From Oleomonas cavernae (lineage in GTDB: Bacteria; Pseudomonadota; Alphaproteobacteria; Zavarziniales; Zavarziniaceae), in the NCBI RefSeq assembly GCF_003590945.1, contig NZ_QYUK01000016.1, forward strand, positions 372,001 to 436,000: DNA of 64,000 bases, in the 5' to 3' direction. Made by a program: the position numbers and the translations under genes. Each line of letters begins with the position of its first letter. Position 1 is the first letter of the stretch. Below are positions 11,071 through 20,297 of this stretch, piece by piece. Under the pieces are notes generated by a model, which saw nothing but the letters and a program-made list of their open reading frames with translations, was not told the DNA's origin and did not search any database.

Positions 11071-12121
11071 CGTCCACCTCGCCCAGGAGGGGAAGCTGCG
11101 CGATATCGGCCCGCTCGGGCATCGCCAGGCCTAGATGCTTGAACGCCGCCTGGGTCAGCATGCGGCCGCGCGGCGTGCGCTGGAGCAGGCCCTGCTGGAT
11201 CAGGTAGGGCTCGATGATTTCCTCGATCGCATCACGCGGTTCCGACAGGGCGGCGGCCATGGTCTCGACCCCCACCGGCCCGCCGCCGTAGTCGCGCGCG
11301 ATTGCCGACAGATAGCGGTGATCCATCGCGTCCAGCCCGCGGCCGTCGACCTCGAGGCGGACCAGGGCGGCATCGGCCACCTTGGCATCGACCGCCTTGG
11401 CCCCGGCGACCAGGGCGAAATCGCGCACCCGGCGCAGCAGGCGGCCGGCGATGCGTGGCGTGCCCCGGGCCCGCCTGGCGATTTCCCGGGCGCCGTCCGC
11501 CGTCATCTCGACATTCAGGATATGGGCGCCCCGGCGCACGATCAGTTCCAGTTCCGCGACCTCGTAGAAATTGAGCCGGATCGGGATGCCGAAGCGGTCG
11601 CGCAGGGGCGTGGTCAGCAGGCCGGAACGGGTGGTGGCCCCCACCAGGGTGAAGGGCGGCAGGTCGATCTTCACCGACCGCGCCGCCGGCCCCTCGCCGA
11701 TCATCAGGTCGAGCTGGTAGTCCTCCATCGCCGGATAGAGGATTTCCTCGACCGCCGGGTTGAGGCGGTGGATCTCGTCGATGAACAGAACGTCGCGCGG
11801 CTCCAGGTTGGTGAGCAAGGCGGCCAGGTCGCCGGCCCGGGCGATCACCGGGCCTGACGTGGACTTGAAGCCCACGCCCAGTTCCCGCGCCATGATCTGG
11901 GCCAGCGTGGTCTTGCCCAGGCCCGGCGGCCCGAAGAACAGCACGTGATCCAAGGCGTCGCCGCGCACCCTGGCCGCCTCGATGAACACCTTCAGGTTCT
12001 CGCGCGCCTTGGCCTGCCCGACGAATTCATCCAGCCGGGCCGGGCGCAGGCTGGCCTCGAGTTGGTCGTCCTCGCGCCGGGCACCCGAGACGACGCGATC
12101 GGGGGCGGCGGGTACGCTCAT
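11063..12121 (-). CDS. ruvB: Holliday junction branch-migration helicase RuvB
   Basis: AAA+ motor that drives branch migration with RuvA. The 352-aa product shows Walker A GPPGLGKT (64-71), Walker [11 protein letters not shown], a sensor-1 ATTRSG segment, the arginine-finger region and the C-terminal winged helix with [10 protein letters not shown]. Size and motifs are normal. The start overlaps the ruvA stop by 4 bp and the end overlaps ybgC by 8 bp, so it belongs to a compact ruvC-ruvA-ruvB-ybgC transcription unit. Confidence 0.98.
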   Translation of the reverse strand: MSVPAAPDRVVSGARREDDQLEASLRPARLDEFVGQAKARENLKVFIEAARVRGDALDHVLFFGPPGLGKTTLAQIMARELGVGFKSTSGPVIARAGDLAALLTNLEPRDVLFIDEIHRLNPAVEEILYPAMEDYQLDLMIGEGPAARSVKIDLPPFTLVGATTRSGLLTTPLRDRFGIPIRLNFYEVAELELIVRRGAHILNVEMTADGAREIARRARGTPRIAGRLLRRVRDFALVAGAKAVDAKVADAALVRLEVDGRGLDAMDHRYLSAIARDYGGGPVGVETMAAALSEPRDAIEEIIEPYLIQQGLLQRTPRGRMLTQAAFKHLGLAMPERADIAQLPLLGEVDDA

Positions 12122-12735
12122 CGGGCCAGTTCCTTCAGCCCGCCGCGGATCAGCGCCGCCACTTCAGGCTCGGGCCCCAGCTTCGACAGGGCCGCGGTGA
12201 CGGCGACCGAGGCCTCGACCGGCTTGTAGCCCAGGTTGACCAGGGCCGAGACCGCCTCGGCCAGCGGCCCGGCTGCCATCTTGGTCGCACCGGGCGCCGC
12301 AGCCGCCACGGCGATGAAACCGCCACCGTCGCCGGCCGGCGTCTTGTCTTTGAGTTCCGTCACCAGGCGCAGGGCCAGCTTCGGCCCGACACCGCTGGCC
12401 CGGCCCAGGGCCGCCTTGTCGCCCAGGGTCACCGCGCGGGTGATCTCGGCCGGACTCAGCGTGTCGAGGATCGCCAGCGCGACCTTGGCGCCGACGCCCT
12501 GCACGGTCTGCAGAATGCGGAACCAGTCGCGTTCCGCCTTGTCCAGGAAGCCGAACAGGCGGATCGAATCCTCGCGCATCTGGGTCTCGACCACCAGGGC
12601 CACCGCCTCGCCCCGGCCCGGCAGGCGGCGCAGGGTGCGGGCGGAACAGGTGGCGACATAGCCGACGCCGCCGCAGTCGATCATGGCCCAGTCGTCGCCG
12701 GTCTCGTCCAGCAGGCCGGAAAGCTTGCCGATCAT
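12118..12735 (-). CDS. ruvA: Holliday junction DNA-binding protein RuvA
   Basis: Tetrameric junction-binding protein that loads RuvB. The 205-aa product begins [11 protein letters not shown], with an OB-fold domain I, a double helix-hairpin-helix domain II ([16 protein letters not shown] and [16 protein letters not shown]) and a C-terminal RuvB-interacting domain with [10 protein letters not shown]. It is coupled to ruvC upstream and ruvB downstream by ATGA overlaps. Confidence 0.97.
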   Translation of the reverse strand: MIGKLSGLLDETGDDWAMIDCGGVGYVATCSARTLRRLPGRGEAVALVVETQMREDSIRLFGFLDKAERDWFRILQTVQGVGAKVALAILDTLSPAEITRAVTLGDKAALGRASGVGPKLALRLVTELKDKTPAGDGGGFIAVAAAAPGATKMAAGPLAEAVSALVNLGYKPVEASVAVTAALSKLGPEPEVAALIRGGLKELAR

Positions 12736-13244
12736 GATGCCCCCGCTGCGATCGCGGCGCGGGCATAGGCGCGGTTGCTGGCCGCGTGATGGGCATGACA
12801 GATGGCGACCGCCAGGGCGTCCGCCGCATCGGCCCCGGTGATCTCCACCGCCGGCAGCAGGATCTTCACCATATGGTGGATCTGCGCCTTTTCGGCATGG
12901 CCGGCACCGACCACCGATTTCTTGATGTGGTTGGGCGCATATTCGCCGACCGACAGGCCCGAGAGGGCGGGCGCCAGCAGCACGACGCCGCGCACCTGGC
13001 CCAGCTTCAGGGTCGAGACCGGGTTCTTGTTGACGAAGGTCTCCTCGACCGCGGCGGCCTGCGGGCGATAACGCTCGATCACCGCCATCACGCCTTCGAA
13101 GATCTGGCGCAGGCGGGCCGAAAGCTCATCCTTGGGATCGGAGACCACGGTGCCGTTGGCGACATGGCTCAGGCGCGAACCCACAGCCTCGATCACGCCC
13201 CAGCCGGTGCGCTGAAGTCCTGGATCGAGACCGATGAACCGCAT
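12732..13244 (-). CDS. ruvC: Crossover junction endodeoxyribonuclease RuvC
   Basis: Cuts Holliday junctions with symmetric nicks. The 170-aa product starts [16 protein letters not shown], giving the first catalytic Asp at position 7. The EETFVNKN segment holds the active-site Glu, and [15 protein letters not shown] carries the C-terminal acidic residues. It is first of the ruvC-ruvA-ruvB run and starts at ATG 13242-13244. A palindromic repeat and the 3' end of the YebC gene lie upstream. Confidence 0.97.
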   Translation of the reverse strand: MRFIGLDPGLQRTGWGVIEAVGSRLSHVANGTVVSDPKDELSARLRQIFEGVMAVIERYRPQAAAVEETFVNKNPVSTLKLGQVRGVVLLAPALSGLSVGEYAPNHIKKSVVGAGHAEKAQIHHMVKILLPAVEITGADAADALAVAICHAHHAASNRAYARAAIAAGAS

Positions 13245-13273
13245 TGACTCCTCTACCCTCTCGTCAACCCTAT

Positions 13274-13366
13274 TTCGTCATCCCGGCCTTGAGCCGGGAT
13301 CTTTCGACCAGTGCTCTCAAAGCCTTCGTGTCACAAGATCCCGGCTCTGCGGCCGGGATGACGAAT
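13274..13366. repeat. Intergenic palindromic repeat (family C)
   Basis: Between the YebC gene and ruvC. The left arm cgtcatcccggccttgagcc and the right arm ggctctgcggccgggatgac are inverted copies. A closely related copy sits at 38644-38746 beside the IS3 element. Recurrence at two unrelated places identifies it as a dispersed element. The rest of this 150-bp gap is featureless. Confidence 0.8.
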
Positions 13367-13394
13367 TTTCAAACAACTCTGAGAACACACTGCG

Positions 13395-14141
13395 TCACGC
13401 CGACAGCCTCGCCATGATGTCGTCCGACACCTCGAAGTTGGCGTAGACGTTCTGCACGTCGTCGTTGTCGTCCAGCATGTCGATCATCTTCAGCAGGCTG
13501 CGCGCCGTATCCTCGTCGACCGCGGCGGTGACCATCGGCTTGAACACCAGCCTGGCGCCGTCGGCCGGGCCGAAGGTCTCTTCCAGGGCGTCGCGCACGG
13601 TGCCCAGATCGTCGATCGAGGTCAGGATCTCGTGGACTTCCTCGCCCGAGACGCAATCCTCGGCCCCGGCGTCGATCGCGGCTTCGAGCATCGCGTCGGC
13701 GCTGGCGGCGGCGAGCTTGTAGCTGATCTGGCCGACCCGGTTGAACATGTGGGCGACCGAACCGGTTGACCCTAAGTTGCCGCCGAACTTGGTGAAGATC
13801 GAGCGCACTTCCGAGGCGGTGCGGTTGCGGTTGTCGGTCAGGCCTTCGACCACCAGGGCGACGCCGGCCGGGCCGTAGCCCTCGTAGCGCACTTCCTCGT
13901 AGTTCTCGCCGTCGCCCCCGGCCGCCTTCTTGATCGCGCGGTCGATATTGTCCTTGGGCATGTTCTCGGCCCGGGCGGCGATGATCGCGGCGCGCAGGCG
14001 CGGGTTCATATTGGGGTCGGGCAGACCCATCTTGGCGGCGACGGTGATTTCGCGCGCGAGCTTGGAGAACATCTTCGAGCGCTTGGCGTCCTGCGCGCCC
14101 TTGCGGTGCATGATGTTCTTGAACTGGGAATGACCTGCCAT
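13395..14141 (-). CDS. yebC: YebC/PmpR family protein
   Basis: Member of a widely conserved family known both as DNA-binding transcriptional regulators (PmpR) and, for some members, as ribosome-associated factors that relieve stalling at proline runs. The 248-aa product starts [21 protein letters not shown], the invariant family N-terminus. It has a conserved central [21 protein letters not shown] and the domain-3 signature around [14 protein letters not shown] gene of this family next to ruvCAB is common. Promoter elements are not obvious in the 155-bp upstream gap, where I see nothing else. Confidence 0.97.
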   Translation of the reverse strand: MAGHSQFKNIMHRKGAQDAKRSKMFSKLAREITVAAKMGLPDPNMNPRLRAAIIAARAENMPKDNIDRAIKKAAGGDGENYEEVRYEGYGPAGVALVVEGLTDNRNRTASEVRSIFTKFGGNLGSTGSVAHMFNRVGQISYKLAAASADAMLEAAIDAGAEDCVSGEEVHEILTSIDDLGTVRDALEETFGPADGARLVFKPMVTAAVDEDTARSLLKMIDMLDDNDDVQNVYANFEVSDDIMARLSA

Positions 14142-14296
14142 GATGCCTCCGAAGACCGCAGCGCGCGCCGGCTGATGGGTGCTGCACCGCGGGTATGACT
14201 AATCGTGCCGATGATTTGGCGCAGAAAATACCATATGTTGTGGCTGGTCAGTACATCCCGTTTCGCGATCTACCAACCCAATATGGCGAGAATGGG

Positions 14297-15111
14297 TCAG
14301 TCGGGAGGCCACTGGGGCTTCAGCCGGCCGCCGACGCGGATCGGTTCGACCCTGGTGGCGAGGCCCGTGCGGTCGTCGGTGTCGACCACCACGCCGCACA
14401 CCGTCGCCTCGCCCGCCGCCGGCTCGAAGCGGCCGCCGGGGATCTTGCGCACGAAGCGGTTCACCGGCTCGACCTTGTCCATGCCGATCACCGAGTCGTA
14501 GTCGCCGCACATGCCGGCGTCGGTCTGATAGGCGGTGCCGCCGTTCAGGACCTGGGCATCGGCCGTGGGAATATGGGAATGGGTGCCCACCACCAGGCTG
14601 ACCCGGCCGTCGCAGAAATGACCCATGGCCATCTTCTCCGAGGTCGCCTCGGCATGGACGTCGATGATGATGGCGTTGACCGTGGGGCCCAGGCGCACCT
14701 TCGACAGCTCGGCCTCGACCGCGGCGAAGGGATCGTCCAGCGGGTCCATGAAGATCCGCCCCATGACGTTCACCACCATCACCTTGCGGCCGCCGGCCAC
14801 CTCGTAGATGCCCGCCCCCGGCCCGGGGCCGAGGCGGGGAAGTTGCGCGGGCGCAGCAGCCTGGGGTCGCTGCCGATATAGGACAGGGTTTCCTTCTGGT
14901 CCCAGACATGATTGCCGGTCGAGATGCAGTCGACGCCCAGGGCATAGAATTCCTTGGCGATCTGGCCGGTGATGCCGAAGCCGCCGGCGGCGTTTTCGCC
15001 GTTCACCACGATGAAATCGGGCTTCAGGCGCGCGCGCATCTCGGGCAGGTGACGGGTCAGCCCGTCGCGGCCTGCCCGGCCCACCACGTCACCCAGAAAC
15101 AGCAGCCTCAT
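14297..15111 (-). CDS. ymdB: YmdB-family metallophosphoesterase, apparent single-base frameshift
   Basis: Family of dinuclear-metal phosphoesterases with 2',3'-cyclic nucleotide phosphodiesterase activity in B. subtilis. The frame from 15111 gives the N-terminus MRLLFLGDVVGRAGRDGL with VNGENAAGGFGIT and STGNHVWDQKE (metal ligands). From about 14800 another frame continues with VNVMGRIFMDPLDDPF, VDVHAEATSEK and VVGTHSHIPTADAQVL (His ligands). One extra G in the ccccc run at 14815-14819 would join them into 271 aa, the family length, reading PGRGAGIYEVAGG across the joint. The stop of the cyclo-ligase gene overlaps its ATG by 4 bp. A sequencing error is more likely than real inactivation. Confidence 0.9.
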
Positions 15112-15683
15112 GGCTTGATCTCGATCGCCTCTTGTTCGGTCACGACCCAGTCGAGGGCCGCGTCATTCACCGCGCGGGGCACCGATGCCACTTCCTGGAC
15201 GCAAAAAGCAAGCCCGATAGCGACAAAGCCGGGCCTCGCCGCACGCAGGGCGGGCAGGGTGCGGTCGTAAAAGCCGCCGCCCTGGCCCAGCCGGCCGCCC
15301 TGCCGGTCGAAGCCGACCAGGGGCACCAGGACCACGTCGGGCAGCAATTCACCGCCCTCGACCGGCACGGGGATGTCGAATTCCCCCGCCTCCAGCGCCA
15401 GGCCGTCCTCCCAGGCGCGGAACACCAGAGGCCGGCCGGGTGCCACCACCACCGGCAGGCACAGGGGATGGCCGCGGCCGGCCAGGGCCCGCAGGGCCGG
15501 CAAGGGGTCGATCTCGCTGCCGTGGGCGACATAGCCGGCGATGGTTTCCCCGGGCAGCAGGGGCAAGGCCCCGAGATGACGGACCAGGGCCGCGGCGGCA
15601 TCGGCAGCACCGCCGGCATGGGCCAGTTTGCGCCGCTCCCGCAAGGTCTTGCGCAGGCCGGCCTTCGCGTCGTCGATATCCAT
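15108..15683 (-). CDS. fau: 5-formyltetrahydrofolate cyclo-ligase
   Basis: Converts 5-formyl-THF (folinate) to 5,10-methenyl-THF using ATP, salvaging a stored folate form. The 191-aa product has a basic N-terminal helix with LRERRK, a central YVAHGSEIDP, the ATP/phosphate signature GFDRQGGRLGQGGGFYDRTL (about 128-147) and a C-terminal DWVVTE. The length is normal. It lies just downstream of the 6S-RNA-like element, as in many Proteobacteria, and overlaps the ymdB-like gene by 4 bp. Confidence 0.95.
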   Translation of the reverse strand: MDIDDAKAGLRKTLRERRKLAHAGGAADAAAALVRHLGALPLLPGETIAGYVAHGSEIDPLPALRALAGRGHPLCLPVVVAPGRPLVFRAWEDGLALEAGEFDIPVPVEGGELLPDVVLVPLVGFDRQGGRLGQGGGFYDRTLPALRAARPGFVAIGLAFCVQEVASVPRAVNDAALDWVVTEQEAIEIKP

Positions 15684-15724
15684 GAGGGCCGGGAAATCTG
15701 GTCAAGCGGAAGCGGTTGGAGACT

Positions 15725-15900
15725 AGAGGGTGTGGCGGGACCACCGAAGCCGCTGGCGTTCCGATCCTCTGTGGCCTGCATCAGCAGGTGGGCACCGTGT
15801 GCATCGGACCAGGATCCGGGCAGGGACAGCTCCCAAGAGTCGGTTATTGGCCCCAGGGATTGCAGTGCCTAGGCGCACCCAGCAGTACCCGCCACGGCTC
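15725..15900 (-). ncRNA. ssrS: 6S RNA candidate
   Basis: A gene-free stretch immediately upstream of the cyclo-ligase gene, the classic 6S RNA position. In the minus-strand transcript, ends GUGGCGGG (from 15888-15895) and CCCGCCAC (15732-15739) form an 8-bp closing stem, and next inward GCUGG pairs with CCAGC. A terminal hairpin GGGA-GCUG-UCCC sits near the centre, and a CCUGC-UGAU-GCAGG hairpin falls on the 3' side of the central open region, as in 6S RNAs. The transcript would be about 165-175 nt, the usual 6S size. Exact ends are estimated. 6S RNA binds sigma70-RNA polymerase in stationary phase. Sequence identity to known alphaproteobacterial 6S RNAs was not tested. Confidence 0.62.
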
Positions 15901-15912
15901 CATACTTAAGGG

Positions 15913-16254
15913 CTACGGCCCCGGGCTGCAAGACATGTAGAGGCTGCCGCCGGGCACGACGAGGTAGACATTGCCGCCTTCGACATAGGCCGGGCGGCCG
16001 GCGAAGGGGCCGCTGTCGAAGACGATCTCGTGCCCGGAACGATGATAGGCACCGCGGTTGCCGGCACGATCGGCATAGACGCCGGCATCGATGATGATGA
16101 GATCGATGACACTGTAGCCCGCCGCGTAGGAGCATCGGTAGGAGGCCGGGCCGAGGTCGACCCCCTGGGCGGGCGGCAGGTCGGCCGGCACCTCGGCCCC
16201 GGCCGGCGCCGCGGTTGCCAGACACATCGCCAGGATCGTCAATTGCCGTCGCAT
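15913..16254 (-). CDS. Small predicted secreted protein
   Basis: Unrecognised 113-aa protein. The ATG at 16252-16254 gives MRRQLTILAMCLATAAPAGAEV, a clear Sec signal peptide with cleavage after AGA. The mature part (about 93 aa) contains two Cys (in ASYRCSYAAGYSV and near the C-terminus in YMSCSPGP) that could form a disulphide bond, and many small and Tyr residues. Longer upstream starts would bury the signal peptide. It lies between the 6S RNA candidate and the divergent yceI gene; the 91-bp gap to yceI must hold both promoters. Function unknown. Confidence 0.65.
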   Translation of the reverse strand: MRRQLTILAMCLATAAPAGAEVPADLPPAQGVDLGPASYRCSYAAGYSVIDLIIIDAGVYADRAGNRGAYHRSGHEIVFDSGPFAGRPAYVEGGNVYLVVPGGSLYMSCSPGP

Positions 16255-16345
16255 GGGAGACCCCGCTTGCTGCATGTCGTTCCCGCAGGCCAGATTAGCG
16301 CCGGTCGTGCTACCATCACCATGAGGGCGACAGGAAAGAACGGCG

Positions 16346-16960
16346 ATGAAGCATTTCTCCCGATTGATCTCGACCACGCTGACCCTGCTGTGCTTCTCCG
16401 CCCTGCCCGCGGCCGCCGGATCGCTCTACACGATCAGGCCCGGCACCACCACCATCGGCTTTTCCGTCGATCACCTGGGCATGTTCACCACGGAAGGCAA
16501 TTTCGCGCAATTCGAGGGCAAGCTGCTGCTCGACCTCGACAACCCCGAGCGAAGCCGGGTCGAGGTGAAGGTCGATACCGGCTCGGTCGAGGTCAATTCG
16601 GCCGAGGCCAGGCAGATGCTGCTCTCGCCCGACTATTTCGACCCCGGGCAATTCCCCCAGATGCGCTTCAAGGCCGTCTCGGTCGAAAAGCGCGACGGCA
16701 ACAAGGTGCGCATCACCGGCGAGTTGACCGTGCGCGGCATCACCAAGCCCCAGGTCCTGGACGCCGAGCTGACCGAACGCCGCTTCGATCCCGCCGTGGG
16801 TGCCGAAGTCGCCAATTTCGTCGTCACCGGCACCATGGAACGCTCGGCCTTCGGCATGGACAGCGACGAGGATTTCGTTTCCGACGACGTGGTCTTGACG
16901 ATCAGCGCCCATATCCAGCTGGCCAGCACCGACAATGCCACGCCGCCGCCCGGCAACTGA
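16346..16960 (+). CDS. YceI family periplasmic lipid-binding protein
   Basis: Lipocalin-like beta-barrel that binds isoprenoid or polyprenyl chains in the periplasm. The 204-aa product has a signal peptide (cleavage near LPAAAG, about 25) followed by YTIRPGTTTIGFSVDHLGMF, the standard YceI opening, then FEGKLLLDLDNPERSRVEV, ITGELTVRGITKP and a C-terminal MERSAFGMDS. Normal length. The 3' end overlaps the start of the cytochrome b561 gene by 26 bp. yceI-cytochrome b561 pairs are common and suggest joint work on a membrane quinone or isoprenoid. Confidence 0.93.
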   Translation: MKHFSRLISTTLTLLCFSALPAAAGSLYTIRPGTTTIGFSVDHLGMFTTEGNFAQFEGKLLLDLDNPERSRVEVKVDTGSVEVNSAEARQMLLSPDYFDPGQFPQMRFKAVSVEKRDGNKVRITGELTVRGITKPQVLDAELTERRFDPAVGAEVANFVVTGTMERSAFGMDSDEDFVSDDVVLTISAHIQLASTDNATPPPGN

Positions 16961-17495
16961 ACGCACCGCCCGCTGGAGCACCGCGCAGCGCCGCCTGCAT
17001 TGGGCGGGCGTGGCCCTGGTCCTGGCCGCCCTGATCCTGGCCTGGGTCATGACCAATATCGAGTTGCGCGCCCTGTTGTGGCGCTTCTGGCTCTACCAGG
17101 CCCACAAGACCGTCGGCCTGCTGGTCCTGGCCCTGGTCGTCGGGCGCATCTGGTTGCGCGTCACGCGCTACAGGCCGCCCCTGCCCCCGGCGATCCCCCT
17201 GTGGCAGCGCCGGGCGGCCGACGCCGGCCATGCCCTGCTCTACGGCCTGCTGACGCTGGTGCCAGCATTGGGGCTGCTGGTCGCCGACACGGCACCGATC
17301 AATGTGCCGACCCTGGTGTTCGGCCTGGTCAAGCTGCCCAGCCTGATCGGCCCGTCCAAGGAGTTGTACGACGTCGTGCGCCCGCTGCACGAACTGGCGG
17401 CCTACGGCCTGCTGGCGCTGGCGACCGGCCACGGCCTGATGGCCCTCCACCACCACCGCCGCGGCCTCAGCGTACTGCGCCGGATGTGGTGGTGA
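16935..17495 (+). CDS. Cytochrome b561 family protein
   Basis: Four-TM haem-b membrane protein that moves electrons between quinones and periplasmic acceptors. The 186-aa product has His residues placed as haem ligands in RRLHWAG (TM1), YQAHKTVGLL (TM2), AGHALLYGLL (TM3) and RPLHELAAYGLL (TM4), and ends in a basic tail. It overlaps yceI by 26 bp, so the two are probably co-translated. Its stop codon abuts that of the convergent zapA (TGATCA at 17493-17498). Confidence 0.93.
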   Translation: MPRRRPATERTARWSTAQRRLHWAGVALVLAALILAWVMTNIELRALLWRFWLYQAHKTVGLLVLALVVGRIWLRVTRYRPPLPPAIPLWQRRAADAGHALLYGLLTLVPALGLLVADTAPINVPTLVFGLVKLPSLIGPSKELYDVVRPLHELAAYGLLALATGHGLMALHHHRRGLSVLRRMWW

Positions 17496-17870
17496 TCAGG
17501 CGGGTTCGAAGCGGGCGACCAGTTGCTCGACCCGGGCGGCGGCCTTTTCCAGGCCCTGGGCGGCCCGGGCTTCCAGGCTGGAGGCGCGGGCGGCGAGTTC
17601 GCCGTGCAGGCGCGTCACCTCGGTGCGAAGCTGGTCGTTCTCGCTCTGCAGGGCTTCGATCTCGGTCAGCCGGTCCGAGAGGTCGTCGGCGGCCAGCAGC
17701 GCGGCCATCAGCAGAACCTGCGCCTCGGCCACCTGGGCGTTGGCGGGCAGGCCCAGCATCTCGACCTTCGACTGCAGATATTCGGCGAGATCGTTGATCT
17801 TGGTTTCGTCGCCCGGCTGGCACGAGACGCGGTAGGCGCGGCCGTTGACCGTGACACTGATCTGACGCAT
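17496..17870 (-). CDS. zapA: Cell division protein ZapA
   Basis: Binds and bundles FtsZ at the division ring. The 124-aa product starts MRQISVTVNGRAYRVSC followed by DETKINDLAEYLQSKVEML, the ZapA fold, then a long coiled coil (about 60-118). In many Proteobacteria zapA precedes 6S RNA and the cyclo-ligase gene. Here yceI, the b561 gene and the small secreted gene have come between. Only 11 bp separate it from the coiled-coil gene upstream, so both are one operon. Confidence 0.93.
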   Translation of the reverse strand: MRQISVTVNGRAYRVSCQPGDETKINDLAEYLQSKVEMLGLPANAQVAEAQVLLMAALLAADDLSDRLTEIEALQSENDQLRTEVTRLHGELAARASSLEARAAQGLEKAAARVEQLVARFEPA

Positions 17871-17881
17871 GGGGCGCGGCC

Positions 17882-18418
17882 TTATTCGGCGATGGCGCGG
17901 TCGAGCCGCGCGATGGTCTGATCCAGGCGCTTGGCCGCGGCTTCATTGGCGTTCTCGAGCCGGAACAGCTCGGCCTGGCGCTGGGCACCCTGGGCCTCGG
18001 CCTTGGCCAGCGACGCCTTCAGCGCGGCATTCTCGGCCGCCAGGCCTTCGACATCCGTCTTCACCTCGGCCAGTTCCGCGCGCGCCTCGTCCAATTCGCG
18101 CAGGGCTTCCTCGGCGAAGGCTTCCGCATCGGCGAGGCGGGTGTCCACGGCGGCAACCGGCGCCGACGCCCGCAGATCGGCGTTTTCCGCCGCCAATTCG
18201 CCCAGCCGCGCTTCCAGCGCCCGGTTGTCGCCGCGCGCCTCCTCCAGCGCCACCGCGAGCTGGTCGAGATCCGCCGTCAGCCGGTCGTATTCGCCGACCA
18301 GGGCGGCATGCACGGCGCCGTCGACCGTGCCGCCCGCCGGCTGAATGGTATCGGCAATCGCGTCGAAGCGATCGAGAACGGCGGCAAGGCGCGCTTCGGC
18401 AGCGGCGAGTCGGTCCAT
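17882..18418 (-). CDS. Coiled-coil protein upstream of zapA (DUF4164-like)
   Basis: A 178-aa acidic, Ala/Glu/Leu-rich protein that is coiled coil along most of its length, with no signal peptide or TM. The C-terminal part (FRLENANEAAAKRLDQTIAR) resembles the short DUF4164 proteins encoded beside zapA in many Alphaproteobacteria. This one is about twice their usual length because of an added N-terminal coiled-coil segment. The neighbourhood suggests a role at the FtsZ ring, but this is inference. The ATG at 18416-18418 is the first in the frame. Confidence 0.75.
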   Translation of the reverse strand: MDRLAAAEARLAAVLDRFDAIADTIQPAGGTVDGAVHAALVGEYDRLTADLDQLAVALEEARGDNRALEARLGELAAENADLRASAPVAAVDTRLADAEAFAEEALRELDEARAELAEVKTDVEGLAAENAALKASLAKAEAQGAQRQAELFRLENANEAAAKRLDQTIARLDRAIAE

Positions 18419-18602
18419 GGCAGGCCCTTAAACTCAATATGTGCAGCCCCTGCCGCACGAATCACCCCATAGGATGTGGCGCGGCGGGGCGCTGGTCAAT
18501 TCTCGGCATGGCACGGTTGCCGCGCCGGTGCATTGAAATGCCGCCGGCGGCGGCCCAAGTGAGCGCAACGCCCGTCCGCTGGCCAGGTCTGGAGTTTACG
18601 GC

Positions 18603-19652
18603 ATGGTTTCGTTTTCCGTTCTCGATCTCGCCCCCGTCGTCGAAGGCACCACACCTGCCGATGCCCTGCGCAACACGCTGGACCTTGCCCAGCATGTCGA
18701 ACACTGGGGTTACCGCCGCTATTGGCTGGCCGAGCACCACAACATGATCGGCATCGCCAGCGCCGCCACCGCTGTGGTGATCGGCCATGTCGCCGGCGGC
18801 ACCAGGTCGATCCGTGTCGGCGCCGGCGGCATCATGCTGCCCAACCATTCGCCCCTGGTGATCGCCGAACAGTTCGGCACCCTCGAATCGCTCTATCCCG
18901 GCCGCATCGATTTAGGCCTGGGCCGCGCGCCCGGCTCGGACCAGCAGACGGCACGGGCCATGCGCCGCGACCTGATGACCAGCGGCGACCGCTTCCCCCA
19001 GGACGTGCTGCAACTCCAGGCCCTGCTGGGCCCGGTGCAGCCGGGCCAGGCGGTCCAGGCGGTGCCCGGCGGCGGCACCAACGTGCCCCTGTGGATCCTG
19101 GGCTCCAGCCTGTTCGGGGCGCAACTGGCCGCCGAACTGGGCCTGCCCTATGCCTTCGCCTCGCATTTCGCGCCCGACGCCCTGCTCGAGGCGATCGAGA
19201 TCTATCGCGGCGAGTTCAAGCCGTCGGCGCAACTGACCAGGCCCCATGTCATGCTGGGGGTGAATGTCGTCGCCGCCGATACGGACGGCGAGGCCAAGCG
19301 CCTCTTCACCTCGGTCCAGCAGCAGTTCACCAACATGTTCCGCGGCACCCGCGGCAAGCTGCAACCGCCCATCGACGATATCGAGGCCTATTGGTCGCCG
19401 GTCGAGCGGATCCAGGCCTCGCGCATGCTGACCTGTTCCTTCGTCGGCGGGCCGCAGACTGTGCGGGCCGATCTCGCCCGCTTCATCGAACGCACGGGCG
19501 CCGATGAATTGATGGTCGCCTCGGCGATCTACGACCATGCGGCGCGGTTGAACTCCTACGCCCTGCTGGCCGAATTGGCCGAAAGCCTGGCCGACGAGAG
19601 CGACACGCTGTCGGACAGCGGCCGTCAGGCGGCGGAGGCGGTACCCCAGTAG
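18603..19652 (+). CDS. LLM-class flavin-dependent oxidoreductase (YhbW-like)
   Basis: Luciferase-like monooxygenase, TIM-barrel fold, using FMNH2; substrate unknown. The 349-aa product opens [15 protein letters not shown], with the family marks [45 protein letters not shown] and [12 protein letters not shown] typical of the MsnO8/YhbW group. Length is normal. Its last 28 bp overlap the 3' end of the convergent methyltransferase gene. The 184-bp gap upstream separates it from the divergent coiled-coil gene and should carry its promoter. Confidence 0.92.
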   Translation: MVSFSVLDLAPVVEGTTPADALRNTLDLAQHVEHWGYRRYWLAEHHNMIGIASAATAVVIGHVAGGTRSIRVGAGGIMLPNHSPLVIAEQFGTLESLYPGRIDLGLGRAPGSDQQTARAMRRDLMTSGDRFPQDVLQLQALLGPVQPGQAVQAVPGGGTNVPLWILGSSLFGAQLAAELGLPYAFASHFAPDALLEAIEIYRGEFKPSAQLTRPHVMLGVNVVAADTDGEAKRLFTSVQQQFTNMFRGTRGKLQPPIDDIEAYWSPVERIQASRMLTCSFVGGPQTVRADLARFIERTGADELMVASAIYDHAARLNSYALLAELAESLADESDTLSDSGRQAAEAVPQ

Positions 19653-20245
19653 TTATAGCCGGCGATGCGCGGGGTCGATGGCAGGTACATGGTCTCCAGG
19701 TCGTCGATCCTGAAGCCGCCCTGGCGGATCACTGCCGGGATGTCACGGGTCAGGTGACAGCCGCCGAACAGCACTTTCCACACCGGGTTGACCCGGGCCT
19801 GCCACTGCCCCACGCCCTTGTCGGGGGCCGCCCCGTGCTCGCAGAACAAGAGCTTGCCGCCGGGCTTCAGCACCCGCCGCATGCCTTCCAGCGCCGTCAC
19901 CGGATCGGGGATCGTGCACAGGCTGTAGGTGATCAGCACGGTATCGACACTGGCGTCATCGAGCGGGATGCGCTCGCCCGGCAGGCCGATGAACTCGACC
20001 GGAAAGCCGACCTGGGCCGCGCGCTTGCCAGCGATCCGCCACGAGCGTTCCGACGGGTCGAGGCCGATCACTTTGGTCACCTTGGCGGCATCGTAATAGG
20101 GCAGGTTCAGGCCGGTGCCGATGCCGATTTCCAGCACCGTCCCCTCGGCCCTGGGCACCACCTTGCGCCGCTGGTAGCGGATCGGCTTGGTGCCGCAGGC
20201 GCAATTGATGATGTGCGGCACCACGTGGCGCTCGTAGAAGCCCAT
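19625..20245 (-). CDS. Class I SAM-dependent methyltransferase (UbiE/METTL7-like)
   Basis: 206 aa with the Rossmann SAM-binding motif [15 protein letters not shown] (about 38-52), motif II around [11 protein letters not shown] and motif [18 protein letters not shown], followed by [16 protein letters not shown] short Cys pair near the N-terminus (NCACG) is shared by METTL7-like proteins. The substrate is unknown; lipids or thiols are methylated by relatives. It lies downstream of an SDR gene with a 52-bp gap and overlaps the monooxygenase gene tail to tail. Confidence 0.87.
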   Translation of the reverse strand: MGFYERHVVPHIINCACGTKPIRYQRRKVVPRAEGTVLEIGIGTGLNLPYYDAAKVTKVIGLDPSERSWRIAGKRAAQVGFPVEFIGLPGERIPLDDASVDTVLITYSLCTIPDPVTALEGMRRVLKPGGKLLFCEHGAAPDKGVGQWQARVNPVWKVLFGGCHLTRDIPAVIRQGGFRIDDLETMYLPSTPRIAGYNYWGTASAA

Positions 20246-20297
20246 GACACTTCCCCCTGGATTTGGGCAAGAGGGTGCACGCGGCGGATCGCCGCCG

